A stretch of 64,000 nucleotides of DNA from Sporosarcina sp. ANT_H38 (GCF_008369195.1 NZ_VOBC01000001.1:2108001-2172000); one strand, 5' to 3'. Positions 19,361 to 29,551 are shown, counted from the first letter of the stretch. A program made the numbers and translations. Notes: generated by a model from the letters alone, not told the origin.

Positions 19361-20107
19361 TTACATTACCATACCGCCATCAACATGAATCGTCTGACCC
19401 GTAATATAAGCCGAGTCCTCAGATAATAGGAACAGGACTGTGCGCGCTACATCTTCTGGGTTGCCAAGCTTACCAAGTGGGATTACCGATAACATCTGAC
19501 TCTTCACTTCTTCGCTCAGTGCATCCGTCATATCCGTTGTAATGAAACCTGGTGCAACTGCATTTACATTAATGTTCCGTGAAGCAAGTTCTTTTGCCGC
19601 TGTCTTTGTAAACCCGATGACACCAGCTTTTGCTGCTACATAGTTTGCTTGTCCAGGATTTCCAGACACCCCGACAATCGATGCAACGTTGACGATTCTT
19701 CCCGCACGTTGTCTCATCATTTGGCGTGTTACACCTTTTGTGCAAAGAAAAACACCTTTTAAATTAATATTAATGACATCGTCCCACTCGTCTTCTTTCA
19801 TACGCATGAGCAAATTGTCTCTCGTAATCCCTGCATTGTTGACAAGAATATCAATCGATCCAAACATTTCTAAAGTTTTATCAACCATATTTTTAACATC
19901 TTCAGCATCGGATACGTCTGCTTGGATAGCGAAGGCATCACCGCCGGATTCTGTAATCAACTTAACGACGTCATCCGCTTTATCCTTACTTCCGCTGTAG
20001 TTGACAGCAACACGTGCGCCTTCTTTAGCAAGTAGCAGTGCAATTTCACGACCAATTCCACGTGACGCTCCTGTAACAATTGCGGATTTCCCATCAAATC
20101 TACCCAT
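19361..20107 (-). CDS. fabG: 3-oxoacyl-[acyl-carrier-protein] reductase
   Basis: NADPH-dependent reduction of beta-ketoacyl-ACP in fatty acid elongation. The 248-residue SDR enzyme has [10 protein letters not shown] (12-21), NNAG, and the Ser-Tyr-Lys triad within [20 protein letters not shown]. The ATG at 20107 overlaps the fabD stop (TAATG). An in-frame GTG at 20116 falls within the AAGGGTGG ribosome-binding region and is not favoured. Confidence 0.97.
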   Translation of the reverse strand: MGRFDGKSAIVTGASRGIGREIALLLAKEGARVAVNYSGSKDKADDVVKLITESGGDAFAIQADVSDAEDVKNMVDKTLEMFGSIDILVNNAGITRDNLLMRMKEDEWDDVININLKGVFLCTKGVTRQMMRQRAGRIVNVASIVGVSGNPGQANYVAAKAGVIGFTKTAAKELASRNINVNAVAPGFITTDMTDALSEEVKSQMLSVIPLGKLGNPEDVARTVLFLLSEDSAYITGQTIHVDGGMVM

Positions 20108-21051
20108 TACGACCACCCTTTCGAAGCTTCAATTACAGTTTGTAATGTCTCTTCATCATAGACTGGGAATACTGTTGCACTCCGGTCAATCTTTTTAACG
20201 AGACCACTTAGTACTTTTCCTGGACCACATTCGATGAAATGCGTAACACCGAGGTCAAGCAATGTACGTACAGAATCTTCCCAAAGTACCGGGGAATAAA
20301 GTTGTTCGACAAGGAATCCTTTTATGTCTCCACGATTAGTAACAACCGCAGCGTTCACATTAGCAACAACCGGAATGGCTGCATCCTCCATTTCGACCTC
20401 ATCAAGCGCCGCCCGCAGTTTTTCTGCCGCCGGTTGCATAAGTGAAGAATGGAACGGCCCACTTACATCTAGTGGTATCGCTCTTTTCGCACCCGCTTCT
20501 TTCAATTGGACACACGCTTTCTCGACGCCTGCTTTCGTACCCGAAATTACGATTTGTCCTGGACAATTCAAGTTAGCCGGTTGGACAGCAAAACCATCTG
20601 CTGTAATTGCATCCGTCACTTCCTTCAACTTTTGTCCGTCAAGTCCAAGAATTGCCGCCATTGCCCCTTCACCTGCCGGCACTGCTTCGTTCATGTATAA
20701 ACCGCGTTTATGGACAACTGACACACCATCTTCAAATGACATGACACCTGACGCAACAAGCGCTGTATACTCTCCGAGACTATGACCTGCTGTAAAGTCT
20801 GGTTTAACGCCTTCGTCTATCAACCTTGAAGCAATCATCGATCCTACCGTAAGAAGTGCTGGCTGCGCATTATACGTCAGCGTCAACTTTTCTTGGGGTC
20901 CTTCTAGAATTAATTGACTAAGTTGGAAATCAAGTACACGGTCTGCCTGTTCTAAGAACTGCTTACTTTTATCATGCGTTTCGGCGAACTCTTTTCCCAT
21001 ACCGGTCGATTGTGAACCTTGTCCCGGGAAAATGAATGCAATCTTCGTCAT
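20107..21051 (-). CDS. fabD: Malonyl-CoA:ACP transacylase
   Basis: Moves malonyl from CoA to ACP. The 314-residue protein begins [19 protein letters not shown] and has the nucleophile motif [10 protein letters not shown] (Ser91) and [10 protein letters not shown] with the partner His near 200. The ATG at 21051 overlaps the plsX stop (TAATG) and has GGAAGGTGG upstream. Longer in-frame readings into plsX are not supported. Confidence 0.97.
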   Translation of the reverse strand: MTKIAFIFPGQGSQSTGMGKEFAETHDKSKQFLEQADRVLDFQLSQLILEGPQEKLTLTYNAQPALLTVGSMIASRLIDEGVKPDFTAGHSLGEYTALVASGVMSFEDGVSVVHKRGLYMNEAVPAGEGAMAAILGLDGQKLKEVTDAITADGFAVQPANLNCPGQIVISGTKAGVEKACVQLKEAGAKRAIPLDVSGPFHSSLMQPAAEKLRAALDEVEMEDAAIPVVANVNAAVVTNRGDIKGFLVEQLYSPVLWEDSVRTLLDLGVTHFIECGPGKVLSGLVKKIDRSATVFPVYDEETLQTVIEASKGWS

Positions 21052-22040
21052 TAACTTTCCACCTTCCTTATCGCTTCGCGAATTGTCCCACAAACATCAT
21101 ATTCAACCATAGTTCTTGCTTGCCGAACTGCGTTCAATATAGCATTTGCGTTTGAAGAACCATGCGCTTTGATAACGGGTGAATTCAAACCAAATAATCC
21201 CGCTCCACCATATTCCGTGTAATCCATTTTGTTTTTCAATCCGCGTAAATCGTCTTTCACAAGTGCTGCAGACAGTTTTGATTTCAAAGAAGTAGCATAA
21301 ACTTCTTTCAACATAGAGAAGAAAGCAGATGCAGTCCCTTCAATCGTTTTAAGTACCATGTTACCCGTGAATCCATCTGTAATGACAACGTCCGCCACTC
21401 CTGTTAATAGGTCCCGCGACTCAACGTTTCCGATAAAATTAATGGGCGCTTTAGAAAGCAAGTCAAAAGCTGCCTTCGTCAATTCATTCCCTTTTCCTTC
21501 TTCGGTTCCAATATTCAATAAGCCCACGCGCGGATTTTCAATACCCCGCACTTTTTCGGCGTAGATACTTCCCATAACTGCATATTGTTCAAGATGAGAT
21601 GGCTTCGCATCCGCATTTGCTCCAAGATCCAGCATGACAAATCCGTTTCCGTCAATTGTTGGAAGTGTCGGTGCTAAGGCAGGTCTCTCAATACCGTCAA
21701 TCCTACCCACGATAAATAGCCCTGCCGCCATTAAAGCACCTGTATTGCCTGCTGAAACGCAAGCGGAAGCTTCTCCATCTTTTACAGCTTGAGCCATCCT
21801 TACCATTGACGCATCTTTCTTCCGTCGGATAGCACGAACCGGCTCATCGTCAGGTTCAATTTTCTCTGTACAGTGAATCACTTTTAGACGGACATGTTCC
21901 TTCAGGAAAGGCGCCATCGCCTGTTCATCACCATAAATATGTATGTTAATTTCATTGAATTCATCGAGACTTTTAAGCGCTCCGGCAATAATTTCACCAG
22001 GCGCATGATCTCCGCCCATTCCATCTAAAGCTATGATCAT
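21051..22040 (-). CDS. plsX: Phosphate acyltransferase PlsX
   Basis: Makes acyl-phosphate from acyl-ACP for phospholipid synthesis. The 329-residue protein begins [18 protein letters not shown] and contains [30 protein letters not shown] and [17 protein letters not shown], typical of PlsX. ATGA overlap with the fapR stop. Part of the FapR-controlled operon. Confidence 0.97.
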   Translation of the reverse strand: MIIALDGMGGDHAPGEIIAGALKSLDEFNEINIHIYGDEQAMAPFLKEHVRLKVIHCTEKIEPDDEPVRAIRRKKDASMVRMAQAVKDGEASACVSAGNTGALMAAGLFIVGRIDGIERPALAPTLPTIDGNGFVMLDLGANADAKPSHLEQYAVMGSIYAEKVRGIENPRVGLLNIGTEEGKGNELTKAAFDLLSKAPINFIGNVESRDLLTGVADVVITDGFTGNMVLKTIEGTASAFFSMLKEVYATSLKSKLSAALVKDDLRGLKNKMDYTEYGGAGLFGLNSPVIKAHGSSNANAILNAVRQARTMVEYDVCGTIREAIRKVES

Positions 22041-22621
22041 TTTAATTCCCCCTGCTTCCTATCAGTCGTCCGGTACATGTGAAATTCGCCAATGAATACT
22101 GTTTCGTCATTGACCGTCGATGCGACCACGACCAATGTCCGTTTTTCTCCAAGACTTTCTTTCTTCACTTCTGCACGTGCAACAACTCTATCACCAGCTT
22201 TCACCGGTTTCAGAAAGTCAATTGTCGACTTCACAGTCAAAGCAAGATCATCATTCATAACAGCGACAGCAAGCGAATTTGCCTGAGCAAAAAGATGATG
22301 TCCACGCGCAATACCGTTACGCTGGAAGACATGTTCTTCAGTCACATCGAATATCGACAACGCCCTCTTATCGAGTTCCATATCAACGATATCCCCAAAG
22401 ACTTCATCGGAATGAAGAGACTTCACTTCCTCTTTTATCTTTCGAGACGCAACCGTTTTCAATCGTTCCCGCAGTTCAGGAATTCCACACTCAAGCCTAT
22501 CCAAACGAATCGTCTGGACACTCACAGTGAAATGTTCCGACAATTCTTCATCTGTCAAGAACGGATTTTCCTCAAGCAACTTTCCAAGCAGTCGTTGCCT
22601 TTCCTTTTTAGGCATTCTCAA
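22037..22621 (-). CDS. fapR: Fatty-acid biosynthesis repressor FapR
   Basis: Malonyl-CoA-sensing repressor of fatty acid and phospholipid genes. The 194-residue product has an N-terminal HTH ([21 protein letters not shown], about 22-42) and a C-terminal hotdog effector domain with [21 protein letters not shown]. The start is TTG at 22621, which aligns with the family N-terminus and has GGAAGGTGA upstream. It heads its own regulon operon, and a FapR box overlaps its promoter. Confidence 0.97.
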   Translation of the reverse strand: MRMPKKERQRLLGKLLEENPFLTDEELSEHFTVSVQTIRLDRLECGIPELRERLKTVASRKIKEEVKSLHSDEVFGDIVDMELDKRALSIFDVTEEHVFQRNGIARGHHLFAQANSLAVAVMNDDLALTVKSTIDFLKPVKAGDRVVARAEVKKESLGEKRTLVVVASTVNDETVFIGEFHMYRTTDRKQGELK

Positions 22622-22637
22622 TCATTTCACCTTCCGG

Positions 22638-22656
22638 ATTAGCACTTGGTACTAAT
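22638..22656. promoter_or_regulatory. FapR operator
   Basis: ATTAGCACTTGGTACTAAT is a near-palindrome matching the FapR consensus TTAGTACCTGNTACTAA. It lies just downstream of the -10 of the fapR promoter and 17 bp before the fapR start, consistent with malonyl-CoA-relieved autorepression. Confidence 0.9.
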
Positions 22657-22659
22657 AGC

Positions 22660-22688
22660 AGTATATAAAAATAGAAAAAAGAATGCAA
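22660..22688 (-). promoter_or_regulatory. Promoter of fapR-plsX-fabD-fabG-acpP
   Basis: TTGCAT (22683-22688), 17-bp spacer, TATACT (22660-22665) on the minus strand. The FapR operator follows at the expected start site. Confidence 0.8.
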
Positions 22689-23515
22689 GTATAGAAAAGC
22701 ACAAGGTGTCGTTTAGCCCTGAAAAGCGCTGGAGGGCCACAGGAAAAAGGCGCTCTTTGCCTTTATCCTGTGGACTGAAGCGACTCGAGGGGCTGACGCC
22801 TGGAGCTAGACAGTATAGAAAAGCAGAGACGACCGTTTAGATGCGACAGGCACAAGACGATTTGGCGAAGCGGCGCCCTTTGCCGCACAGCCGAAGTGGC
22901 TTATGACCCGAGCATCTGGGAGTCGGAGCTGGACAGTATAGAAAAGCGCAAGGCGTCGAAAAGGAACGCAGCTTAAGTTCGCCGCATCGTGCGGCAATAG
23001 CTGCATGACCTGCATCCTGCAGTCCTCCGAAAAGCGCTGGAGGGCCACAGGAAAAAGGCGCTCTTTGCCTTTATCCTGTGGACTGAAGCAACTCGAGGGG
23101 CTGACGCCTGGAGCTAGACAGTATAGAAAAGCGGAGACGATCGTTTTCAAGGAACGCAGCCTAAATTCGCCACATCCTTGTGGCAATAAGGAGGGATGAA
23201 GTTCAATCCCTCCCTGCTGCATGACCTACATCCTGTAGGCTCGCGACAGGCATAAGACGATTTGGCGAAGCGGCGCCCTTTGCCGCACAGCCGAAGCGGC
23301 TTATGACCCAAGCATCTGGAAGTCGGAGCTGGACAGTACTGAAATGCGATAGCGCCTGTTTAGCCCTGAAAAGAGCTGGAAGGCTTGTGATCAAGGCGCA
23401 CTTTGCCTTGATCAGCAAGACTGAAACGACTCGAGGGGCTAGGCGATGGAGCTGGACAGTATAGAAAAGCGAAGGCGCCGAAAAGGAACGCAGCCTAAGA
23501 TCGCCGCAACCTACA
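22689..23515. repeat. Tandem mosaic array of the dispersed repeat
   Basis: The 900-bp fapR-recG gap is filled with about six head-to-tail units, each opening AGTATAGAAAAGC (near 22689, 22811, 22936, 23119 and 23458; diverged GTACTGAAATGC near 23336). Type A units carry AAAGCGCTGGAGGGCCACAG ... GAAGCGACTCGAGGGGCTG. Type B units carry GACAGGCACAAGACGATTTG ... GGCTTATGACCCGAGCATC. Some units have an inserted module GGAACGCAGCCTAA ... GACCTGCATCCTGCAG. Each unit contains long inverted repeats. Open frames across it are not genes. Confidence 0.88.
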
Positions 23516-23520
23516 GACCC

Positions 23521-25569
23521 TCAATCAATTCTCTCTCCACTAAGGGCACCCGACTCTTCAAGATGTGCCCGAAGAATACCGTATTCCGTATCTCCCCAGA
23601 AATGAGGCGATTCCAACAGTCGTTCTGCGTCTTTCCTTGCCGTTTCAAGCGCCCTGTAATCGTGGACAGGGTCCGCTACTTTAAACTCAGGCATACCGCT
23701 CTGCTTCTTACCGAAGAAATCGCCGGCACCTCTTAGTTCGAGATCCTTTTCTGCTAAAACAAATCCATCATTCGTTTCTGTCATCGTTTGCATTCGCTCT
23801 TTTCCTTCTTCGGTTTTAGGGTCAGCAAGTAGAACACAATACGATTGCTCAGCTCCCCGACCTACACGGCCCCTAAGCTGATGGAGCTGAGCTAGTCCAA
23901 AGCGCGTTGCGTCGTAAATAAGCATGAACGTTGCATTTGGTACGTTGACCCCAACCTCTACGACAGTCGTTGACACAAGAACATTAATTTTACCATCACT
24001 GAAATCACGCATGATGGCATCTTTATCATCCGAATGAAGACGGCCATGCATTAGGCCGACCGTATATTTACCACTAAAATGAGTCGAAAGCTGACTATGG
24101 ACATCCACTGCATTTTGGACATCCAACTTGTCGGATTCCTCGATTAACGGACAAATAACATATGCCTGACGTCCGGCACTTAATTCATTTTCCATCTTTC
24201 TCAGAACCGGAAGAAGAGAATCCTCTTTCAACCAATGTGTTTCGATGAGTTTTCGGCCTGCAGGCAACTCATCGAGTATGGAGACATCCATCTCGCCAAA
24301 AGCAGTAATGGCAAGCGTTCGCGGGATCGGAGTTGCGGTCATGAATAGCACATCTGGATTCAATCCTTTATCCCGTAAAACACGCCGTTGTTCAACACCG
24401 AAGCGATGCTGTTCATCCGTAATAACCAACCCGGGATTTTTGAAAATGACATCAGGTTGAATAAGGGCATGCGTACCGATAAGCAGATCCACTTCACCTG
24501 ACTCGAGCTTTTCAAGCAACTCCCTTCTCGCCTTCGCCTTTGTCGAACCCGCGAGGAAGGCCACAGTCAAGCCATGAGGTTCAAGCCATTCAGCAAGCGT
24601 AGATGCATGCTGTTCAGCAAGGATTTCTGTCGGTGCCATAAGAGCACCCTGATAGCCTGCCGTGATAGCAGCATACAAAGCAATTGCCGCAACGACCGTC
24701 TTACCAGAACCAACATCTCCTTGAAGGAGGCGGTTCATCCTGGTAGGACTTTTCAGTTCCGCACACAATTCATTGACAACCCTCTTTTGAGCCCCAGTCA
24801 ATTCGAACGGCAATGCGGCAATGAAAGTCTTCACTTTAGAAAGGTCGTAGTCGATGGCAACGCCTTTTTCCCCTTCTTTACGCGCTTTTTTCATTCCAAG
24901 CATCTTCAATTGGAACAGAAGCAATTCCTCGTAGACAAAACGTCTTCTCGCATGCTTAACATCAGCAGGACTCTTCGGAAAATGAATCATCTCAAGAGCA
25001 TTTTCGATTCCAGGTAGCCGATATATTTCACGAATATCCGCAGGAAGGGATTCTGCGTGCTGACCGACAGCTGTATCTAATGCATTTCGCATGAAACGTC
25101 TAAACGTCTTCTGATGCATAACGCCTTTTAAACTGTATACTGGCTCAAAATCGGCTTGATCTGTTTTCGGACCATCCTTGAAATTGCTCACATTGATCAC
25201 TTGTCGTCCACGGTCCCATTTTCCAGTAACCGTGACAATTGTTCCTAGCGACAAACGATCTTTTAAGTAATGCTGATTGAAAAAAACCGCCTTCACAAGA
25301 TGCCTTCCGGCAAGAAGACGGATCTGTAAACGTGATCTATTTTTCCCTAAAAAAAGAACGGATGGCTCGCTTTCTACCCTTCCTTCAATCGTGACTCGCT
25401 CATTATGCGGAGTTTCAGTCAGATCTTTTAACCTGAAATCCTCATGACGGTACGGGAACGTCATAAAGAGGTCTTGAAGCAGGGAGATTCCAATTGCTTC
25501 AAACTGTTCACCGGCCGCTTTGCCGACTCCTTTTAACTTCGTGACAGGATCATGAATTGACAGCGTCAC
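23521..25569 (-). CDS. recG: ATP-dependent DNA helicase RecG
   Basis: Remodels stalled replication forks and branch-migrates Holliday junctions. The 682-residue protein has the N-terminal wedge/OB domain, Walker A LLQGDVGSGKTVV near 285-297, a DEQH box (ITDEQHRFGVEQR), and the C-terminal helicase motifs QLRGRVGRGAEQSYC and LELRGAGDFFG. GTG start at 25569 overlaps the sdaAA end by 20 bp, with weak AAGGT upstream, so the exact start is less sure. Its 3' end abuts the repeat array. Confidence 0.96.
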   Translation of the reverse strand: MTLSIHDPVTKLKGVGKAAGEQFEAIGISLLQDLFMTFPYRHEDFRLKDLTETPHNERVTIEGRVESEPSVLFLGKNRSRLQIRLLAGRHLVKAVFFNQHYLKDRLSLGTIVTVTGKWDRGRQVINVSNFKDGPKTDQADFEPVYSLKGVMHQKTFRRFMRNALDTAVGQHAESLPADIREIYRLPGIENALEMIHFPKSPADVKHARRRFVYEELLLFQLKMLGMKKARKEGEKGVAIDYDLSKVKTFIAALPFELTGAQKRVVNELCAELKSPTRMNRLLQGDVGSGKTVVAAIALYAAITAGYQGALMAPTEILAEQHASTLAEWLEPHGLTVAFLAGSTKAKARRELLEKLESGEVDLLIGTHALIQPDVIFKNPGLVITDEQHRFGVEQRRVLRDKGLNPDVLFMTATPIPRTLAITAFGEMDVSILDELPAGRKLIETHWLKEDSLLPVLRKMENELSAGRQAYVICPLIEESDKLDVQNAVDVHSQLSTHFSGKYTVGLMHGRLHSDDKDAIMRDFSDGKINVLVSTTVVEVGVNVPNATFMLIYDATRFGLAQLHQLRGRVGRGAEQSYCVLLADPKTEEGKERMQTMTETNDGFVLAEKDLELRGAGDFFGKKQSGMPEFKVADPVHDYRALETARKDAERLLESPHFWGDTEYGILRAHLEESGALSGERID

Positions 25570-26458
25570 TATCTACCTTGCCCTTACCAAATATCTTCGC
25601 TTCGAGCGCTTTTCCGGTTGGCGTAGCAGCCAATCCGCCTTTTGCTGTTTCCCGTAGCGCTGAAGGCATCGACTTACCTATTTTATGCATCGCTTCAATA
25701 ACTTCATCTGTCGGAATACGACTAACTACGCCTGCTAGTGCCATATCTGCTCCTACAAGTGCCTTCGCTGCTCCCATTGCATTCCGTTTCACACAAGGTA
25801 CTTCGACAAGTCCCGCAACCGGATCACAAACTAGACCTAACATATTCTTCATAACAATAGAAAACGCTTCTGCACTTTGTTGTGGAGTTCCGCCCGCCAT
25901 CTCAACAATTGCAGCTGCCGCCATTGAACCCGCAGAACCTGTTTCGGCCTGACAACCGCCTGCCGCACCTGATATCGACGCATTATTTGCAACGACAAAT
26001 CCAAAAGCACCTGACGTAAATAGATAATTAATCATTTGCTCCCGTGTAGGATTCAATTTGTTTTTCACAGCAAACAAAGTACCTGGCACGATTCCTGCTG
26101 CACCCGCTGTTGGCGTTGCACAAATTGTCCCCATTGCTGCGTTTACTTCATTCGTAGCGACTGCCTTGCTGACAGCGTCCATGACCACATCTCCACAAAG
26201 GGATTTTCCTGTTGCCATATACTTTTGAATTAGTACCGCATCGCCGCCCGTAAGACCGGATGCCGAATGCACGCCCTGCAAACCTCTTTCTACCGCCTTT
26301 TCCATCACAGTCAAATTATTGTCCATCTGCGCGATGATTTCTTCTCTTGTCCGTTTTGTCATAAGAACTTCTTGTTCAATCATAATTTCTGAAATAGGCT
26401 TATTCTGTGACTCGGCAAGTGCAACGAGTTCTTTAACGTTACTGAATAAAACGTCCAT
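25550..26458 (-). CDS. sdaAA: L-serine dehydratase, alpha subunit
   Basis: Converts L-serine to pyruvate and ammonia with a [4Fe-4S] cluster, together with SdaAB. The 302-residue product has the family's Cys-bearing segments CATPTAGAAGI, GCQAETGSAGSMAAAA and CDPVAGLVEVPCVKRNA, the likely cluster ligands. ATG at 26458 with GGGAGGAAAA upstream. It follows sdaAB by 27 bp and overlaps recG by 20 bp. Confidence 0.96.
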   Translation of the reverse strand: MDVLFSNVKELVALAESQNKPISEIMIEQEVLMTKRTREEIIAQMDNNLTVMEKAVERGLQGVHSASGLTGGDAVLIQKYMATGKSLCGDVVMDAVSKAVATNEVNAAMGTICATPTAGAAGIVPGTLFAVKNKLNPTREQMINYLFTSGAFGFVVANNASISGAAGGCQAETGSAGSMAAAAIVEMAGGTPQQSAEAFSIVMKNMLGLVCDPVAGLVEVPCVKRNAMGAAKALVGADMALAGVVSRIPTDEVIEAMHKIGKSMPSALRETAKGGLAATPTGKALEAKIFGKGKVDSDAVNS

Positions 26459-26485
26459 CTATATTTTCCTCCCATTTACCGCTCT

Positions 26486-27148
26486 TTAGTTTGCCAATGT
26501 TGAAACTTGCGTTACATTCGGCAATGATTCCAACTCATTTATCAGTGCAGCATCGATCATTTGATCGACTTCAATCACCATAAGGGCCATTTCCCCTTTT
26601 TCTTTTCGGTCAACTTCCATATGTGCAATATTAATGTCTAATTTCGCAATCGCATTGGAAACGTTTGCAATAACACCTGACCGATCATTGTGAACGATAA
26701 GAAGTGCCGGGTAATGCCCTGATAACCTTAGTGGAAAACCGTTAAGTTCCACAACTTCCATCGTTCCGCCACCTATAGAAATCCCGGTCAGTTCCATAAC
26801 GCCCTGACTGTCCCCAATTACAAGACGAGCTGTGTTCGGATGCACCGCCTCTTCCGCTTCAGGAATAAATTCAAAAGTCATACCAAGTTTTTCTGCATCA
26901 GCAAATGCAGATTTAATGCGCTCATCAAATGTATCATAATCTAATAAACCGCCGATAATAGCTACATCCGTTCCGTGTCCCTTATACGTTTCTGCAAAAG
27001 AACCATAAAGATGAACCCTAGCCCATTCCGGCTGTCTGCCAAACAGCGTTCGTGCAACACGACCGATTCTCGCAGCGCCAGCAGTATGTGAAGATGATGG
27101 CCCTATCATAACTGGCCCAATAATATCAAAAACTGATCTGAATTTCAT
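26486..27148 (-). CDS. sdaAB: L-serine dehydratase, beta subunit
   Basis: Partner of SdaAA. The 220-residue protein begins MKFRSVFDIIGPVMIGPSSS, the typical N-terminus, and ends in an ACT domain (ALLIVHNDRSGVIANVSNAI) that may sense serine. The ATG at 27148 follows GGGGGTAG. An in-frame ATG at 27163 has no ribosome-binding site. Confidence 0.95.
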   Translation of the reverse strand: MKFRSVFDIIGPVMIGPSSSHTAGAARIGRVARTLFGRQPEWARVHLYGSFAETYKGHGTDVAIIGGLLDYDTFDERIKSAFADAEKLGMTFEFIPEAEEAVHPNTARLVIGDSQGVMELTGISIGGGTMEVVELNGFPLRLSGHYPALLIVHNDRSGVIANVSNAIAKLDINIAHMEVDRKEKGEMALMVIEVDQMIDAALINELESLPNVTQVSTLAN

Positions 27149-27240
27149 AGATACTACCCCCATTTAATAAGCACGTACTATTATTCATTTTACATGAGAT
27201 ATGCTCCAAAGACAAAAGATGTTGTTCCTTGTCCATGCAA

Positions 27241-27276
27241 TTAAAAAGCAGTGCGGCTTTCTACAGGCGCACTGCT
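27241..27276 (-). terminator. Terminator after fakA
   Basis: Minus-strand GCAGTGCG-12 nt-CGCACTGC stem followed by TTTTTAA. It separates yloU-fakA from sdaAB. Confidence 0.88.
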
Positions 27277-27286
27277 CGTTTCTTGT

Positions 27287-28954
27287 TTATTCAACTGAAA
27301 TGATATATGGATACAACGGCTGTTTTCCGTTATAAAGTTCTACTTCTGCGTGGGCGAAGTTATCCTCTACATAACTTACGATTGCAGAAGCGTCTTCCTC
27401 ACTGACATCTTCGCCATAAATGATCGTTACAATTTCAGCATCGCCATCGATGATTGAGTTCAAAAGTGTTTCCATGACATTTTTAAGTGAAGGCGCAGAT
27501 GTTATGATCTTACCGCCTGAAATACCCATGAAGTCGTCTTTTGTAATTTCAACGCCGTCAATCGACGTATCTCTTACTGCATGTGTGACTTGTCCAGTTT
27601 TTACGAACGATGCTGCCTCTGTCATCGCTGCTGTGTTTACGCTCACTTCCGCTTCCGGATTGAATGCAAGTATAGCAGCAAGACCTTCTGGCACTGTTTT
27701 TGTAGGAACGACAGCAGCCTCAATACCAATAATCTGCGCCGCCTGCTCAGCTGCCATAATTATGTTTTTATTGTTCGGTAAAATAAGAACTCTTTCAGCA
27801 CCGACTTCTTCAATCGCTTTCACGATATCTTCAGTTGACGGGTTCATCGTCTGCCCACCTTCGATAACGGCAGATGCACCTACACTTTTTAATAATTCTG
27901 AAATCCCAGCCCCCATAGCAACTGTTACGACCGCGTATGGATGTTTAACAACTTCTTTTTTCGTCATATTTTGTACAGAAAAATTTTCTCCGACGATTTC
28001 AAGATGTTGCTGACGCATGTTTTCAATTTTAATTTTAATAAGAGAACCGAATTTCTGCCCGTAACTAAGTGCGTCTCCCGGTTCTTCTGTATGGATATGT
28101 ACTTTCGCAACTTCATCATCGGAAATAACTAGAAGAGAATCACCAAATTGACTCAGACCTTGTCGGAATTCGGATTCGTCATATGGATTCGTTTCCAGTT
28201 TATCATCCTCGAACTTCACCATGAATTCTGTACAATATCCAAATTCAATATCTTCCGTATTCATGAACCCTTGGACAGTGCGATGATGTTCAGCGCTCAC
28301 TAAGTCATCCATAGACTCTACGACAGTTCTTTCTGGAAGTTCTTCACCTTTTAAGCATGCCAAGAAGCCTTCGTATACGTAAACGAGACCTTGTCCACCG
28401 CTATCAACAACGCCAACTTCCTTCAACACCGCCAATAAGTCTGGCGTCCGTTCAAGTGAAGCTTGTGCTTCTTTTACTACAGCTTCCATTACTTCAATAA
28501 TGTCATCAGTCGAAGCAGCTTTTTCAACGCCGATGTTAGACGCATCTTTTGCTACAGTTAAAATTGTTCCTTCAACAGGTTTCATAACCGCTTTATAGGC
28601 AGTTTCAACGCCATACTTCAAGGCAGCTGCAAATTGTGCTCCATTGACAGTCGCATTATTTTCAATCGCTTTTCCAAAACCGCGGAATAACTGTGAAAGA
28701 ATAACGCCAGAATTGCCGCGCGCCCCCATCAGCAACCCTTTCGATAACGCTTGTGCCGTTTGACCAATATGGGCAACCGCATTTTCTTCAGTTTCCTTCG
28801 CTCCTGAAGTCATCGATAAATTCATATTTGTACCGGTATCACCATCAGGTACCGGAAAAACATTTAGTGAATCGACATAATCGGCATTTTGATAAAGGTG
28901 ATGTGCACCCAACTTTATCATTTCCGCAAATTTCAAACCATCTATGGTCTTCAT
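27287..28954 (-). CDS. fakA: Fatty acid kinase catalytic subunit FakA (YloV)
   Basis: Phosphorylates fatty acids held by FakB/DegV proteins, feeding PlsX/PlsY. The 555-residue product has an N-terminal DhaL-like kinase domain with the Mg-binding motif PVPDGDTGTNMN (about 34-45) and ARGNSGVILSQLFRG, and a C-terminal DegV-binding-type domain. Start ATG at 28954 with GGAGGAGGAAA. It is paired with yloU, 18 bp upstream. Confidence 0.94.
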   Translation of the reverse strand: MKTIDGLKFAEMIKLGAHHLYQNADYVDSLNVFPVPDGDTGTNMNLSMTSGAKETEENAVAHIGQTAQALSKGLLMGARGNSGVILSQLFRGFGKAIENNATVNGAQFAAALKYGVETAYKAVMKPVEGTILTVAKDASNIGVEKAASTDDIIEVMEAVVKEAQASLERTPDLLAVLKEVGVVDSGGQGLVYVYEGFLACLKGEELPERTVVESMDDLVSAEHHRTVQGFMNTEDIEFGYCTEFMVKFEDDKLETNPYDESEFRQGLSQFGDSLLVISDDEVAKVHIHTEEPGDALSYGQKFGSLIKIKIENMRQQHLEIVGENFSVQNMTKKEVVKHPYAVVTVAMGAGISELLKSVGASAVIEGGQTMNPSTEDIVKAIEEVGAERVLILPNNKNIIMAAEQAAQIIGIEAAVVPTKTVPEGLAAILAFNPEAEVSVNTAAMTEAASFVKTGQVTHAVRDTSIDGVEITKDDFMGISGGKIITSAPSLKNVMETLLNSIIDGDAEIVTIIYGEDVSEEDASAIVSYVEDNFAHAEVELYNGKQPLYPYIISVE

Positions 28955-28972
28955 AGAAATTATTTCCTCCTC

Positions 28973-29335
28973 CTACAGGTTCGTCACTCGGACTCCCTGG
29001 ACAAAAATATTGACAGATTTCACAGTCATGCCGACTGTCTTTTTCAATGTATACTTCACTTTTGATTGTACTTGGTAGGCTACTTCAGAAATTTTAGTAC
29101 CATATCCAACAATGACATACATATCGATATGCGTATCATCCCCAACATTACGGACGATGACTCCCCGTGTGAAATTTTCTTTCCCAAGGATTTCAGTAAG
29201 GCCATCCCGGATCTGATGCCTTGAAGCCATTCCGACAACTCCATAACATTCGATAGCCGCCTCCCCAACCACTTGGGTAATGACGTCATTCGTAATATCG
29301 ATTTTGCCGTATTCGTTCTTCACTTCGATTGACAT
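28973..29335 (-). CDS. yloU: Asp23/Gls24 family protein YloU
   Basis: A 120-residue Asp23-family protein starting MSIEVKNEYGKIDITNDVI and containing VVGMASRHQI, VRNVGDDTHIDMYVIVGYG and VNIFVQGVRV. Relatives in Staphylococcus are membrane-associated envelope-stress proteins. The pairing with fakA is strongly conserved. AGGGGGT precedes the ATG at 29335. Confidence 0.92.
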   Translation of the reverse strand: MSIEVKNEYGKIDITNDVITQVVGEAAIECYGVVGMASRHQIRDGLTEILGKENFTRGVIVRNVGDDTHIDMYVIVGYGTKISEVAYQVQSKVKYTLKKTVGMTVKSVNIFVQGVRVTNL

Positions 29336-29410
29336 GGTTTAATACCCCCTGGATCCTTTTTCACTAACCTCATTGTACTATACCTGCTATAATAATAAAA
29401 GAAAGCAATT

Positions 29411-29500
29411 CTATGACCAACAAATGCGCCTTGGCGTATTTACGTCCAGATTAAGCCCTTTAAAATCTGTGACATCTGTCTGATGCTCAACTTCAATCAT
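29411..29500 (-). other. Short unassigned reading frame in the yloU-rpmB gap
   Basis: The 305-bp divergent gap (29336-29640) holds the rpmB promoter and little else. On the minus strand a 29-codon frame reads MIEVEHQTDVTDFKGLNLDV and ends PRRICWS. It looks compositionally protein-like but has no ribosome-binding site. It may be a gene fragment or dispersed repeat. AACTTC-8 nt-GAAGTT nearby is an inverted repeat. Function unknown. Confidence 0.25.
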
Positions 29501-29551
29501 CAGAAGTTAAACGTGTAAAGGCATTTACCTTGAAAGATGTCACGAAAAAGG

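Noticed and set aside
22079..22642. 187-codon plus-strand frame antisense to fapR
   Set aside because: FapR with its HTH, hotdog domain, promoter and operator explains this DNA.
22806..23222. 138-codon minus-strand frame in the fapR-recG gap
   Set aside because: It lies wholly in the tandem repeat array, changes with unit type, and has no ribosome-binding site or family resemblance.
27420..28013. 197-codon plus-strand frame antisense to fakA
   Set aside because: Shadow frame with typical reverse-strand Ser/Ala/Ile bias; FakA is clear on the minus strand.
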